Origin: Myxococcus sp.
Lineage (GTDB): Bacteria > Myxococcota > Myxococcia > Myxococcales > Myxococcaceae
Length of the DNA: 64,000 nucleotides
Assembly (NCBI GenBank): GCA_014879945.1
Contig: JACSRE010000140.1
Span: 1-64,000, forward strand
Direction: 5' to 3'
Shown here: piece by piece, positions 24,821 through 32,906 of the stretch
How positions within the stretch are numbered: the first letter of the stretch is position 1
Layout of the letters: every line of letters starts with the position of its first letter
Translations under genes and position numbers: made by a program
The notes under the pieces: generated by a model
The model's input: only the letters and a program-made list of their open reading frames with translations
What the model was told of the DNA's origin: nothing
Database searches by the model: none

Positions 24821-25288
24821 TCACGGCCTGGCGCGGGCAGGGTCCCGCAGCGTCGAGCGCCTCGCGAAGGCGAAGAACGCCAACGCGAGCTTCGAGGGCA
24901 GGTGCGCGACCTTCAGCGTCACCGCCGGGTGCGCGGGCGCCCAGACGAGGAAGAGCTCCTCGAGGAACTCGTCGCCCAGCTCCGTCACGCCCGTGAAGTC
25001 GACCGTCACCTCGCCGGCCTGCACCTCGAGCATCAACAGGCGCGCCGAGAGCCGATAGCGCGAGCCGGCCGAGGCGACCTCCACGCGCTGCCGCAGCGGC
25101 GTCACCGGCGTGTACCGCACCGCCCGGGCCCGGCCCGACGCCACCAAACGGCCCTGGGCGACGAGCGCCCGCAGGTGCTTGTGCACGGCCTGACGCGAGA
25201 CGCCGGTGAGGGCCGCGAGCTGCCGGCTGCCGAAGGGGGCGCCCGCCTCGAGCAGCTGCGCGAGCGTCTGGTTGACGATTCCCGACAT
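24821..25288 (-). CDS. Winged-helix regulator with STAS-like DUF4325 domain
   Basis: A 155-residue protein. Residues 5-60 form a winged HTH (LAQLLEAGAPFGSRQLAALTGVSRQAVHKHLRALVAQGRLV), and residues 75-145 a STAS-like DUF4325 domain (LLMLEVQAGEVTVDFTGVTELGDEFLEELFLVW). Proteins of this architecture are regulators of unknown targets. Start ATG 25288, with TACCCT ending 8 nt upstream and no Shine-Dalgarno. Three GTTGACGAT repeats lie just upstream and a fourth overlaps codons 4-6, pointing to autoregulation. Directly upstream is the remnant of an AbiEii-type toxin gene on the same strand, so it may be a surviving partner of that system. Confidence 0.82.
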   Translation of the reverse strand: MSGIVNQTLAQLLEAGAPFGSRQLAALTGVSRQAVHKHLRALVAQGRLVASGRARAVRYTPVTPLRQRVEVASAGSRYRLSARLLMLEVQAGEVTVDFTGVTELGDEFLEELFLVWAPAHPAVTLKVAHLPSKLALAFFAFARRSTLRDPARARP

Positions 25289-25379
25289 GGAGCCGAAGGG
25301 TAGGGCAGCGGCCGTGAGGCTCCAGTTTTCGGCCGGGTTGACGATGGGCGGTTGACGATTCGCGCGGCGGTTGACGATT
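25271..25379. repeat. Four direct repeats of GTTGACGAT(T)
   Basis: Copies at 25271-25280, 25337-25345, 25351-25360 and 25370-25379, all in the same orientation (AATCGTCAAC on the minus strand). Two upstream copies share the longer GCGGTTGACGATTC. Relative to a start site near 25290 inferred from TACCCT (25297-25302), three copies would fall at about -47 to -89 and one at about +10. Single copies elsewhere (23282, 26998) are coding Ile-Val-Asn codons, so the cluster, not the 9-mer, is the signal. Confidence 0.7.
25297..25302 (-). promoter_or_regulatory. Candidate -10 element for the DUF4325 regulator
   Basis: TACCCT on the minus strand ends 8 nt before the ATG at 25288. No Shine-Dalgarno is present. 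It sits between the in-gene repeat copy and the three upstream repeats. Confidence 0.35.
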
Positions 25380-25441
25380 CAGCGGGTGGGCTTGAGCCGC
25401 TCGATGCGGCTCCACAAGAGGGCGCGGGGCACCCGGTCCAC

Positions 25442-25689
25442 CTACAGCGCCGTCATGCACGCCTCGAGGCGGCCGCGCCGCTCACCGAGCCTCACGATGG
25501 ACTTCACCAGGTCGCGCTCGACGCCTTGAGCAGCGCTCGGCTGAGCACCGGGCGGGGCAGCACCAGCATCGCGAGGTCGATGAGATCGCGGCTAAAGGTG
25601 GCGTCGTCAGCCCAGCGGTCGGAGTTCGCCAGGAGCTTCGGGGCCGCCAGAAGCACAAGGCCAAAGCCCTCGGCGACCCGCGGCTGGCA
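25442..25689 (-). pseudogene. Frameshifted C-terminal remnant of an AbiEii/AbiGii-type nucleotidyltransferase toxin
   Basis: On the minus strand, one frame reads AAPKLLANSDRWADDATFSRDLIDLAM and continues to VLSRALLKA, then hits a stop at TGG TGA. One frame over, the text resumes as GVERDLVKSIVRLGERRGRLEACMTAL and a proper stop (25442-25444). Both halves match, in order, the C-terminal part of AbiEii-like nucleotidyltransferase toxins (the KLLANxDR, SRDLIDLA and RLxxCM blocks). The N-terminal catalytic half is absent: an in-frame stop lies at 25690-25692 and the next gene begins at 25713. It is therefore truncated and frameshifted. This gene-free stretch (25289-25712) otherwise holds only the repeats described separately. 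Confidence 0.65.
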
Positions 25690-25712
25690 TCATCCGTGCT
25701 CCTGGAGCGGTG

Positions 25713-26114
25713 ATGCACTCCAGCGAGGACGACCTGCTGCGCCGGCTCACCCGGGAACTCGAAGAAGAGACGCTGCTTCACGAGGCCTCAGCCCAGCTCC
25801 ACCAGGAAGCCGAAGCGCGCGCGGCGCGACGGGCTGTCGAGCTGGCCCAGCAGCGGCGTGACAATTCGGCAGCGCAGGTCGCGGCGCTGCTCACCTCGGC
25901 TGATGCCTGGGCGCGCCGGTCAGCGCTGCGTGACGCGGGGCTCCTCGACGGGAGGGAGCGGTTCCAGCCCCTCGGGTCGTCGCTGGTGCGGGTCGTCTTT
26001 CGGCTCGCGCTGACGGTGACGTCGATCGTCACGTTCTTCACCGAGCGAACGCCGCTGGCGCTGGTGCCGCTGGCGGTGCTGTGGGTCGCCGCCCTGCTCC
26101 CGGAGCGCCCATGA
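25713..26114 (+). CDS. Small coiled-coil membrane protein
   Basis: A 133-residue protein of no family I recognise. Residues 5-60 are a charged helix with coiled-coil character (LLRRLTRELEEETLLHEASAQLHQEAEARAARRAVELAQQ). One or two hydrophobic segments follow near the C-terminus (about 94-110 and 115-130). ATG 25713 has TGGAG at 25703-25707; a GTG at 25710 is the alternative. It overlaps the next gene by 4 nt (ATGA), so the two membrane proteins are probably one unit. It borders the toxin remnant. Confidence 0.7.
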   Translation: MHSSEDDLLRRLTRELEEETLLHEASAQLHQEAEARAARRAVELAQQRRDNSAAQVAALLTSADAWARRSALRDAGLLDGRERFQPLGSSLVRVVFRLALTVTSIVTFFTERTPLALVPLAVLWVAALLPERP

Positions 26115-26557
26115 GTACAGCGGTGCGCGCGCGCTTCGAGGTCGCGCAGGCCGAGCGCCGGCTGCAGCTCAGCCCCGCCTGCGCGCCGCCGAACGAGGCG
26201 CTCGCGTCACGGCTGCGTGCGCTCCAGCGTGAGGCCGAGCGGCTCGACCAGGCCGCCTCGGTGCTGCGGCGTCGCCTCGCTGAACACCACGCGCGGCACC
26301 GCCTGCTCGACGAGGTGCGCAGCGGCCGACCGGTGCACCCGGGGGCCTGGCTCGCGCTCCCGCTGGCCTGGGTGATGTTCGCCGTCGAGCTGTCCATGGC
26401 CAGGCCGTGGGGCGTGTGGTGGCTCGTCGCCCTCTCGAGCGTCGAGGCGTGGGCCTGGGTCAGGCAGGTGAAGCGGAGCCGGCGCCTGGCAGGTGACCTG
26501 CTGGCGCCGAGGCGAGAAGCGCCACCGCCCGAGGGCTACTCCACGTCTTCTTCGTAG
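26111..26557 (+). CDS. Small coiled-coil membrane protein, partner of the preceding gene
   Basis: A 148-residue protein with a long N-terminal helix (about 5-75, with ALQREAERLDQAASVLRRRLAEHHA) and a hydrophobic hairpin (about 80-115: LALPLAWVMFAVELSM and WGVWWLVALSSVEAWAWV), then a basic tail. No family recognised. Its layout mirrors the upstream gene, with which it is coupled (ATGA). Its last 22 nt overlap the 3' end of the convergent HPr kinase gene, an unusual tail-to-tail overlap that may indicate later insertion or loss of a spacer. Confidence 0.7.
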   Translation: MSTAVRARFEVAQAERRLQLSPACAPPNEALASRLRALQREAERLDQAASVLRRRLAEHHARHRLLDEVRSGRPVHPGAWLALPLAWVMFAVELSMARPWGVWWLVALSSVEAWAWVRQVKRSRRLAGDLLAPRREAPPPEGYSTSSS

Positions 26558-27567
26558 TGCGGCGTCGGCCTCGGCGTCGGCAGCGAGGGCGCGGCGAGTC
26601 GGCCGTGCGAGGGCGTACCGCCCTGCTTCGAGATGGCCCGCGAGAGCCGGTCGGCGAACTCCTGCGCCGAGTGGTGGCCGCGCAGCTTCAGCAGGTGGTT
26701 GCGCGCGGCGACCTCGACGATGGTCGTCATGTTGCGGCCCGGGCGCACCGGCACCACCGCGTGCGGCAGCTCGGCGCCGAGGATGTTCATCGACTCCTGC
26801 TCCAGGCCCAGCCGGTCGTACTCGGCGCCCGAGTTCCACTCGACCAGCTCGATGACCAGCTCGATCTTCTTGCGGTCGCGCACCGAGGCCACGCCGAAGA
26901 GGTCCTTGATGTTGAGAATGCCCAGCCCACGAATCTCCATGTGGTGTTGGATCATCTCGTTGCCGTGGCCGTAGACGTCGCCGCCCCGCCGCACGAGGTT
27001 GACGATGTCGTCGGCCACCAGGCGGTGCCCGCGCATCACCAGGTCGAGGGCGATCTCGCTCTTGCCGATGCCCGACTTGCCCAGCAGCAGCACGCCCACG
27101 CCGAACACGTCGACCAGCACGCCGTGCAGGCTGCTCGAGGCGGTCAGCGACTCTTCGAGGAACGACTGCACCTGCGAGATGAAGGCCGACGACACCAGGG
27201 GCGTGCGCATCAACGCCAGCCCGGTGCGCTGGCACCCTTCGATGAGTGGCGCCGGCACCTCGAGGTCCTTCGTCACCACGACGCACGCCAGGTTCGACTC
27301 GAACACCTTGTGGAGCACCGTCTGCTGCTGCTCCAGCGTCAGCGTGCGCAGGTAGCTGATCTCGGTGTTGCCGAAGACCTGCAGCCGCTCGGGGTGCAGG
27401 TGCTCGGTGAACCCGGTGAGCGCCAGGCCCGGCTTCTGGATGCGTGAGCTCGAGATGCGCCGGTCGAGGCCCGACTGCCCAGCGACCAGCACCAGCTTCA
27501 GGTCGTACTGCACGTCGTCGAGCAGTTGCTGAATCGTGCACGACGGCGTGGTCGCGGTGGTGATCAT
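26536..27567 (-). CDS. hprK: HPr kinase/phosphorylase
   Basis: A 343-residue bifunctional HPr(Ser) kinase/phosphorylase. The N-terminal HprK_N domain spans about 8-135. The C-terminal kinase domain has H148, Walker A GKSGIGKSE (163-171), the catalytic VADDIV (184-189) and the HprK signature MEIRGLGILNIKDLFG (about 212-227). About 40 extra Pro-rich residues follow at the C-terminus. ATG 27567 overlaps the cyclic-nucleotide-binding gene stop (ATGA). No ptsH, ptsI or other PTS gene is in the window. In proteobacteria HprK usually regulates nitrogen/carbon PTS branches, so a regulatory role is expected. Confidence 0.95.
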   Translation of the reverse strand: MITTATTPSCTIQQLLDDVQYDLKLVLVAGQSGLDRRISSSRIQKPGLALTGFTEHLHPERLQVFGNTEISYLRTLTLEQQQTVLHKVFESNLACVVVTKDLEVPAPLIEGCQRTGLALMRTPLVSSAFISQVQSFLEESLTASSSLHGVLVDVFGVGVLLLGKSGIGKSEIALDLVMRGHRLVADDIVNLVRRGGDVYGHGNEMIQHHMEIRGLGILNIKDLFGVASVRDRKKIELVIELVEWNSGAEYDRLGLEQESMNILGAELPHAVVPVRPGRNMTTIVEVAARNHLLKLRGHHSAQEFADRLSRAISKQGGTPSHGRLAAPSLPTPRPTPHYEEDVE

Positions 27568-28001
27568 CCCGTGAACTCGTCTTCCCGGCCCTGGAGCCGC
27601 TTGGCCAGCGCGCGCACCAACTGGAGCGACATGGAGCGGTTGGAGCGCATGGCGTCGCGGAAGTCGTGCTCGCTCAGCACCAACAGCTCGACGTTCTCGA
27701 GCGCCACCACCGTCGCGGAGCGGGGCGCCGGGTTGATGATGCTCAGCTCGCCGAAGCACTCGCCGCGCTTCATCAGGTTGACCCGCTTGCTGCCGCGCCG
27801 GCCCTCGCGCCGCACCTCGCAGGTGCCGCTGATCAGGAAGTACGCCGCCGCGCCGCTGGCGCCCTCTTTGATGATGACCGAGCCGGTGCGGTGCTGCTCG
27901 ACGGTCAGCCGGCGCGCCAGCTTCTCCAGCTCTCCGTGTGGCAGGTCGGCCAGCAGGGGCATGGCCTTCAGCGCGTTCGTTCGTTGGGTCAGCTCGTCCA
28001 T
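27564..28001 (-). CDS. Cyclic-nucleotide-binding domain protein
   Basis: A 145-residue single CNB domain protein. The beta-barrel runs LADLPHGELEKLARRLTVEQHRTGSVIIKEGASGAAAYFLISGTCEVRR, and the phosphate-binding cassette region reads LMKRGECFGELSIINPAPRSATVVA, with the E of FGEL and the R of APRSATV that normally contact the cyclic phosphate and ribose. There is no HTH, so it is not a CRP-type activator itself. Its 4-nt overlap with hprK suggests that it modulates HprK or its partner in response to a cyclic nucleotide. Confidence 0.88.
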   Translation of the reverse strand: MDELTQRTNALKAMPLLADLPHGELEKLARRLTVEQHRTGSVIIKEGASGAAAYFLISGTCEVRREGRRGSKRVNLMKRGECFGELSIINPAPRSATVVALENVELLVLSEHDFRDAMRSNRSMSLQLVRALAKRLQGREDEFTG

Positions 28002-28057
28002 GGCCCGTGGTTACCACGCTGCCTGCGAGGGCACGCAAGTTGCCTGAGGGCTCCACC

Positions 28058-30196
28058 ATGCGACGCGTCTGGTTGGCGATGGTGGTGGTGGGCTGCTCGG
28101 GGCCTGCCGTGGTTACGACAGGTTCGGGCGAGCTCGCGGTCCCCGAGGCGCTCTCCTTTCCCCCGACCGCCCTCAGCTTTTCGAGGGTGCAGCCGCTGCT
28201 GGTGCTCAACCGCGCGCGCGCGCCCCGCACGGTCGAGGTCTCGGTCGACGGGCCCTTCGCGGCGGTGCAGTCGCTCGACGTTCCAGGCGGCGCCGAGGTG
28301 ACGCTCGAGGTGCACTTCGCGCCGACGGCGGCGGGCCCCGCGACGGGAACGCTGCGCCTCGACGGCCGCGAGGTGGCGCTGTCGGGCGAAGGGGTGCCGG
28401 CGCTCGACTGCGGGGCCGGCTCGGTCTGTGAGTCCGTCGCCTTCGACCCCGAGACGCTGCGCTGCGTCCGCACGCCGAGGCCCGACGGCACGGCCTGTGA
28501 GGACGAGCTCGCCTGCATCGAGGGCGGCACCTGCCAGGCCGGCGCGTGCCTGGGCCGCGCCGCGCGCTGTGACGACGGGAACGCGTGCACCACCGACGCG
28601 TGCTCCGTCGGCGCGGGGTGTCAGCACACCACCATGGCCTGCGCCGCGCCCACCAACCCGTGCCTGGCGCCGCGCTGCGACCCGGTGCTGGGCTGCAGCG
28701 CCGCGCCCGTTCAAGACGGCACGCCGTGCGGTGCGGTGAGCTGCGAGCTCGCCAACGTCTGCCTCCTGGGGGCGTGCCGCGCCGTGGTGCCGCCCGAGGG
28801 CTTCACCTGCTCCCCCGAGTCGGCGTGCCGCGGGGAAGGCGTGTGCCGGAACAAGGTCTGCGAGCGCCCCGCCGAGCGGGAGCTGCTGCCCAGGTGGACC
28901 GTCACCGCGTCGAGCTCCGACTTCCGCTTCGACGGCGTCAGCGACGCGCAGGGCAACTGGTACTGGGTCGAGTGCGCCAGCCAGGCCGTGCGCATGGGGA
29001 CCCCCGACGTGCCCGCGCGGCCCGGCCACCGCTGTGAGGTGCACTCGCGCACGCCCGAAGGGCTCGAGCGGTTTCGCGCCGAGGTGACCGGCGTGGGCTC
29101 GCTGCGCGGCACCTACGCCGACACCCAGCTCATCGCGCAGGGGCTCTTCATCTTCGCGGTCAACGACGCCACCCTCGCGGCCGTCAACGTCACCACCGGC
29201 GTGGTGCAGTGGCACCAGCCCATCAGGTCGTCGACCAGCGGCTACCAGGGCATCGAGGCGCTCGCAGAAGACGGGCGCGGTGGGCTGTGGGTCATCGTCC
29301 GTTCCGACGCCGAGTCCTCGTCCTGGGCCCTGGCGCGGGTCGACGTGGCGACGGGCCGGGTGCTGGCGACGAGCGACCGGCCGAGCCGGGTGCGCGGGCT
29401 GGTGGTGGACGGGAGCGGCCGCGCCTTCGTGCTGCGAGACGACGCGTCGAAGCCGCTGCCGGCGCGCTCGTACCTCATCGAGCGCCACGAGCTGGACGGC
29501 TCGGTCGGCTTCTCGGTGCCCACGCCGTCGCGGCACGCCCCGGTGATGGTGTTGGGTGACGCGCTGGTGATGGCCGATGACGAGGTGCGCAGCGCGCTCG
29601 ACGGCCGTCAGCTCGAGCCTCGCAGCGGGTCGGAGTGGAGCACCTTCGAGTGGGTCGGCGTCGGGCAGGCCGGCGCGTCGAGCCGCCTGCGCCTGGCCCG
29701 GCTCACCGCGCTCCCCGAAGCGCCGCCGACGTCGGCGCCTCGCGTGGGGCTCCAGCGCGTCGACGCCAGCGGCGCGCGCAGCCAGGTGTTCACGGCCGTC
29801 GCCGACCGCGCGAGCGAGGCGTACCTGACGGCGGCGGGCGAGGCGCTCTTCGTGACGTCGGGCTCGAGGCCGACGAGGCCGGGCGGGCCCGCGCTCGAGA
29901 CGCGCGTGCGCTCCGTTCACCCGCTGGGGCTCGAGCTGATGAGCTGCGCGCTCAACGACGAGTCGTTCTCGGGCACGCCGGGCGTTCAGCCCGTGCTGCT
30001 GGGCGGAAAGTCGGCCTTCAACGGCCGCTTCCTCGCGGTGCAGTCGGTGCCCCTCGACGTCAACTGCTTCGACTGTGACATCTGGGCGCCCCTGCGACTC
30101 GCCTTCTTCGACCTCGGCCGACCCGGGCCCGGCGTCGCAGCCACCGGGTGGACGGGGCCCCGCGGCACCCCCGGGGGCAGCGCGCGACCCCGGTGA
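28058..30196 (+). CDS. Large Cys-rich lipoprotein with HYDIN-like and beta-propeller regions
   Basis: A 712-residue lipoprotein; ATG 28058 gives MRRVWLAMVVVGCSG with the lipid Cys at 13. Residues 27-105 resemble an Ig-like ASPM/HYDIN domain (VTLEVHFAPTAAGPATGTLRLDGREVALSGEG). A Cys-rich block (about 110-280) has repeated CDDGNACTTDAC-type units. The remaining 430 residues look like a PQQ-type beta-propeller, with blades such as LAAVNVTTGVVQWHQPI and LARVDVATGRVLATS. These surface lipoproteins are abundant in myxobacteria and lack known function. The gene is divergent from the CNB gene, 56 nt away. Confidence 0.8.
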   Translation: MRRVWLAMVVVGCSGPAVVTTGSGELAVPEALSFPPTALSFSRVQPLLVLNRARAPRTVEVSVDGPFAAVQSLDVPGGAEVTLEVHFAPTAAGPATGTLRLDGREVALSGEGVPALDCGAGSVCESVAFDPETLRCVRTPRPDGTACEDELACIEGGTCQAGACLGRAARCDDGNACTTDACSVGAGCQHTTMACAAPTNPCLAPRCDPVLGCSAAPVQDGTPCGAVSCELANVCLLGACRAVVPPEGFTCSPESACRGEGVCRNKVCERPAERELLPRWTVTASSSDFRFDGVSDAQGNWYWVECASQAVRMGTPDVPARPGHRCEVHSRTPEGLERFRAEVTGVGSLRGTYADTQLIAQGLFIFAVNDATLAAVNVTTGVVQWHQPIRSSTSGYQGIEALAEDGRGGLWVIVRSDAESSSWALARVDVATGRVLATSDRPSRVRGLVVDGSGRAFVLRDDASKPLPARSYLIERHELDGSVGFSVPTPSRHAPVMVLGDALVMADDEVRSALDGRQLEPRSGSEWSTFEWVGVGQAGASSRLRLARLTALPEAPPTSAPRVGLQRVDASGARSQVFTAVADRASEAYLTAAGEALFVTSGSRPTRPGGPALETRVRSVHPLGLELMSCALNDESFSGTPGVQPVLLGGKSAFNGRFLAVQSVPLDVNCFDCDIWAPLRLAFFDLGRPGPGVAATGWTGPRGTPGGSARPR

Positions 30197-30342
30197 GACG
30201 TGACTCTTCGCGCCGCGCCTGACCGCGCGTCGTGCCCGCGGCCCGTGCCGGCGGGAATGCTGCGGTGTGCTGACACCCCCAAGAGCCCCGCGCTCCCGGC
30301 CCTCGACGCCCCTCGACGTTTCGCGCTTTGTTCGTCCGGGCC

Positions 30343-32241
30343 ATGAGCGACGCGTTCTTTCAGGGCGAGCGGGTCGGCCGCTACGAGCTGGTCACCCGCC
30401 TGTCCATCGGCGGCATGGCCGAGCTCTTCCTCGCGCGGCTCGAAGGCCCTGGCGGGTTTCAGAAGCTCGTCGCGCTCAAGATGATCCTGCCTGACGTCGC
30501 CAGCGACGAGCGCTTCGTGCAGATGTTCCTCGACGAGGCCCGGCTCAGCGCGGAGCTGAGTCACCCCAACCTCGGCCAGGTGTTCGACCTCGGGCGCCAG
30601 ACGAGCGGCGAGCTCTACCTCGCGATGGAGTTCCTCTCAGGCCAGAAGCTGGGCGCCGTGATGCGGGCGGCCGCGCGAGGGCCCGGGCGGTTGCCGCTCC
30701 CGGTCATCGCGCGAATCGTTCGCGACGTCTGCCTGGGGCTGCACGCGGCGCATTCGCACGTCGACGGCGCGGGCGCGCCGAGGCCCGTCATTCATCGCGA
30801 CGTGGCGCCGAAGAACGTGATGGTCACCTTCGACGGGCACGTGAAGGTCATCGACTTCGGCATCGCGCACGCGAGCGGCCGGCGCACCCGAACGCAGACC
30901 GGCGTGGTGAAGGGCACGCCCTCGCACATGGCGCCCGAGCAGCTGGCCGGCGAGCCGCCCACGCCCGCGACCGACGTCTACGCCGTCGGGGTGATGCTCT
31001 ACGAGTGCCTCATCGGCGATCGCCTCTTCGCTGACGGCAACGAGCTGGCGCGGTTCTCGGCGCAGCCACCGCCGAGCTCGAGGAACGCAGACCTCTCGCC
31101 GCAGCTCGACGCGGTCTGCCTCAAGGCCCTGGCGGTGGAGCCCGAGCGCCGGTACCAGACGGCGCGAGAGTTCGCGAAGGCGCTCACCGAGGTGGTGCCC
31201 TCGCTGGCTGACGAAGAAGAGCTCGCGACCCTCATGGCCGAGCTCTTCCCCGGCCAGCGCGCGGACCTCGCCAGGCTGGCCGAGACCGCGAGAGACCCCG
31301 CCCAGCCCAGCCAGCAGCTCTCGAAGCTGGCGCGCCGCGCCCTGGTCGCCGAAGCGACGCCGGCGGCGCTGCCGGAGCCGGCGGTGACGACCAACGTCAC
31401 CGCCCGCGCCACGACACGAAGCGACGATGCGCTGCCGTTCTTGAGCTCGACGGACAAGGGCACCAGGCGCATCCTCGCGGGTGGCGCCGCCCTCTCACTG
31501 GCCGTGATGGGCGCCCTCACCGTGGCCTTCGGCAACGAGGCTGAGCCGGTCGCGCTCGTCGCCGATGGGCCCTTGCCCGGGGCCGAGCTCAGGCGGCCGC
31601 AGGCCCCGCCGCCTCCAGTGGAAGCGCCGAAGTCGAACGAGACGCTCATCGCCGAAGCCGAGCGCGCGCTCTCGCGGGCTGACGTCGACACCGCCGAGGC
31701 GCTGCTTCGTCAGTGCAAGGTCGGCACGAGCCTGTGCCCCCGGGCGATGTCCCTGCTCCCCGGCTTTCCCCAGGCGCGCCGGCACGCGGTGCTGCTGGAG
31801 GGCGCGAAGCACTCGCTCAGCGAGGGAGACCTCGAGAAGGCCGACCAACTCCTCGCCGAGGTCGGCGAGGCGACGCTGCTTCGAGCGCGCGCCCTCGAGC
31901 TGCGCACCCTGCGCGCGGCGGCCGTCACCGCGCGCCTCGAGCCGCCCGCGCCCGACCCCTCGAGCCCAGAAGTGGCCCGCCTGCTGCAACTCGGGAAAGA
32001 CGCGAAGCGCGACCGTCAGTACGGCCCCGCCATCGCAGCGCTGCAGCGGTGCCTGACGCTCTCACCCCGGAACGCCGAGTGCGCCGTCACGCTGGCGAGC
32101 ACCTACGCGACACGTGGAAATCAAGCGAACGACGAACGCGACAACCTGAAGGCCCGGCAGTTCTACGAGCTCTTCCTCAAGGTGTGCGCGCCCGGCGACC
32201 CGCGCATCTCACGGGTGAAGGAGATTCTGCGCGGCCACTGA
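30343..32241 (+). CDS. Membrane Ser/Thr protein kinase with TPR region
   Basis: A 632-residue Hanks-type kinase. Kinase domain 12-270: Gly-rich LSIGGMAELFLA, ATP-anchoring K46 (VALKMI), E65, the catalytic loop HRDVAPKN (D153), DFG (171-173) and APEQLAG. HRDVAPKN is the typical myxobacterial variant. A linker leads to one membrane helix (about 378-395, ILAGGAALSLAVMGALTVAFG), then a Pro-rich stretch and TPR-like repeats (about 430-620), presumably outside the membrane. ATG 30343 is preferred over TTG 30328. Substrates are unknown; FHA-containing activators such as the one at 14100 are plausible phospho-readers. Confidence 0.93.
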   Translation: MSDAFFQGERVGRYELVTRLSIGGMAELFLARLEGPGGFQKLVALKMILPDVASDERFVQMFLDEARLSAELSHPNLGQVFDLGRQTSGELYLAMEFLSGQKLGAVMRAAARGPGRLPLPVIARIVRDVCLGLHAAHSHVDGAGAPRPVIHRDVAPKNVMVTFDGHVKVIDFGIAHASGRRTRTQTGVVKGTPSHMAPEQLAGEPPTPATDVYAVGVMLYECLIGDRLFADGNELARFSAQPPPSSRNADLSPQLDAVCLKALAVEPERRYQTAREFAKALTEVVPSLADEEELATLMAELFPGQRADLARLAETARDPAQPSQQLSKLARRALVAEATPAALPEPAVTTNVTARATTRSDDALPFLSSTDKGTRRILAGGAALSLAVMGALTVAFGNEAEPVALVADGPLPGAELRRPQAPPPPVEAPKSNETLIAEAERALSRADVDTAEALLRQCKVGTSLCPRAMSLLPGFPQARRHAVLLEGAKHSLSEGDLEKADQLLAEVGEATLLRARALELRTLRAAAVTARLEPPAPDPSSPEVARLLQLGKDAKRDRQYGPAIAALQRCLTLSPRNAECAVTLASTYATRGNQANDERDNLKARQFYELFLKVCAPGDPRISRVKEILRGH

Positions 32242-32249
32242 CGCACTTC

Positions 32250-32864
32250 TCAGTGCTCGTGGGTGACGGTGACCGCGCCGGTGCGCTTGTCGACGTCGAA
32301 GCGCTGCGCCCAGAGGTCGTTCCTCCCCGAGACGTAGGAGCTGCTCAACAGGCTGTCGCCCGTGCGCACCAACCACGACACCTGCTTGCCGTCGGGGTCC
32401 CGGTAGTTGACGGCCTCTGCTTCGGTCGCGAACTTCTTGAACGTCGTGTCGTCATCGACCTGTGACGCGCGCGACTGGGCGATGGTGTCGACGCTCACGC
32501 CGCTGCCGGAGGCAATCTGGTACGCCTCCATCACCGCGAAGCCGAGGCTGGGCTCACGCGCCAACGCTGCGGCCGCCTCGGTCTTCGAGAGGGTCGCCGC
32601 GCCCCTCCCGCGAGGCTGGTTCACCTCGCCGATGAGCTGGTTGGCGCGGGTGGCGACGAAGGCCTCCATCGCGTCGACGGTGATGCGCGCGCTTGGCTTC
32701 TTGGCCCGCAGCACGTTCGCCGCGTCGCTCAGGTACTTCGGCGCCTTCGCCTGCTCCGCGCGCGAGAGCACGCCGTTGGTGCCCGCGGCCGCCGCGAGGT
32801 CTCGCTTCACCAGCGCCTTGAGCACCGTCGACACGTTCTCGACCGTCGTTCGAACCTTTGGCAT
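32250..32864 (-). CDS. Hypothetical protein
   Basis: A 204-residue protein that I do not recognise. It has no signal peptide or membrane segment. The N-terminal two thirds are helical, with weak internal similarity between GTNGVLSRAEQAKAPKYL and GRGAATLSKTEAAAALAREP, reminiscent of degenerate calcium-binding-like loops but lacking the Asp ligands. The C-terminus is beta-rich (VNYRDPDGKQVSWLVRTGDSLLSSSYVSG; RTGAVTVTHEH). Start ATG 32864. It is convergent with the kinase (8 nt between stops). Confidence 0.65.
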   Translation of the reverse strand: MPKVRTTVENVSTVLKALVKRDLAAAAGTNGVLSRAEQAKAPKYLSDAANVLRAKKPSARITVDAMEAFVATRANQLIGEVNQPRGRGAATLSKTEAAAALAREPSLGFAVMEAYQIASGSGVSVDTIAQSRASQVDDDTTFKKFATEAEAVNYRDPDGKQVSWLVRTGDSLLSSSYVSGRNDLWAQRFDVDKRTGAVTVTHEH

Positions 32865-32906
32865 GCGCCGGTTTTGGCACGCCGAGAGGCGCGCGCGGAG
32901 CCGAAG

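Noticed and set aside
25685-25700. TGGCATCATCCGTGCT resembles a sigma-54 -24/-12 promoter (GG-N10-GC spacing)
   Set aside because: The predicted transcription start would fall on the start codon of the 25713 gene, two consensus positions mismatch, and the sequence lies at the edge of the toxin remnant.
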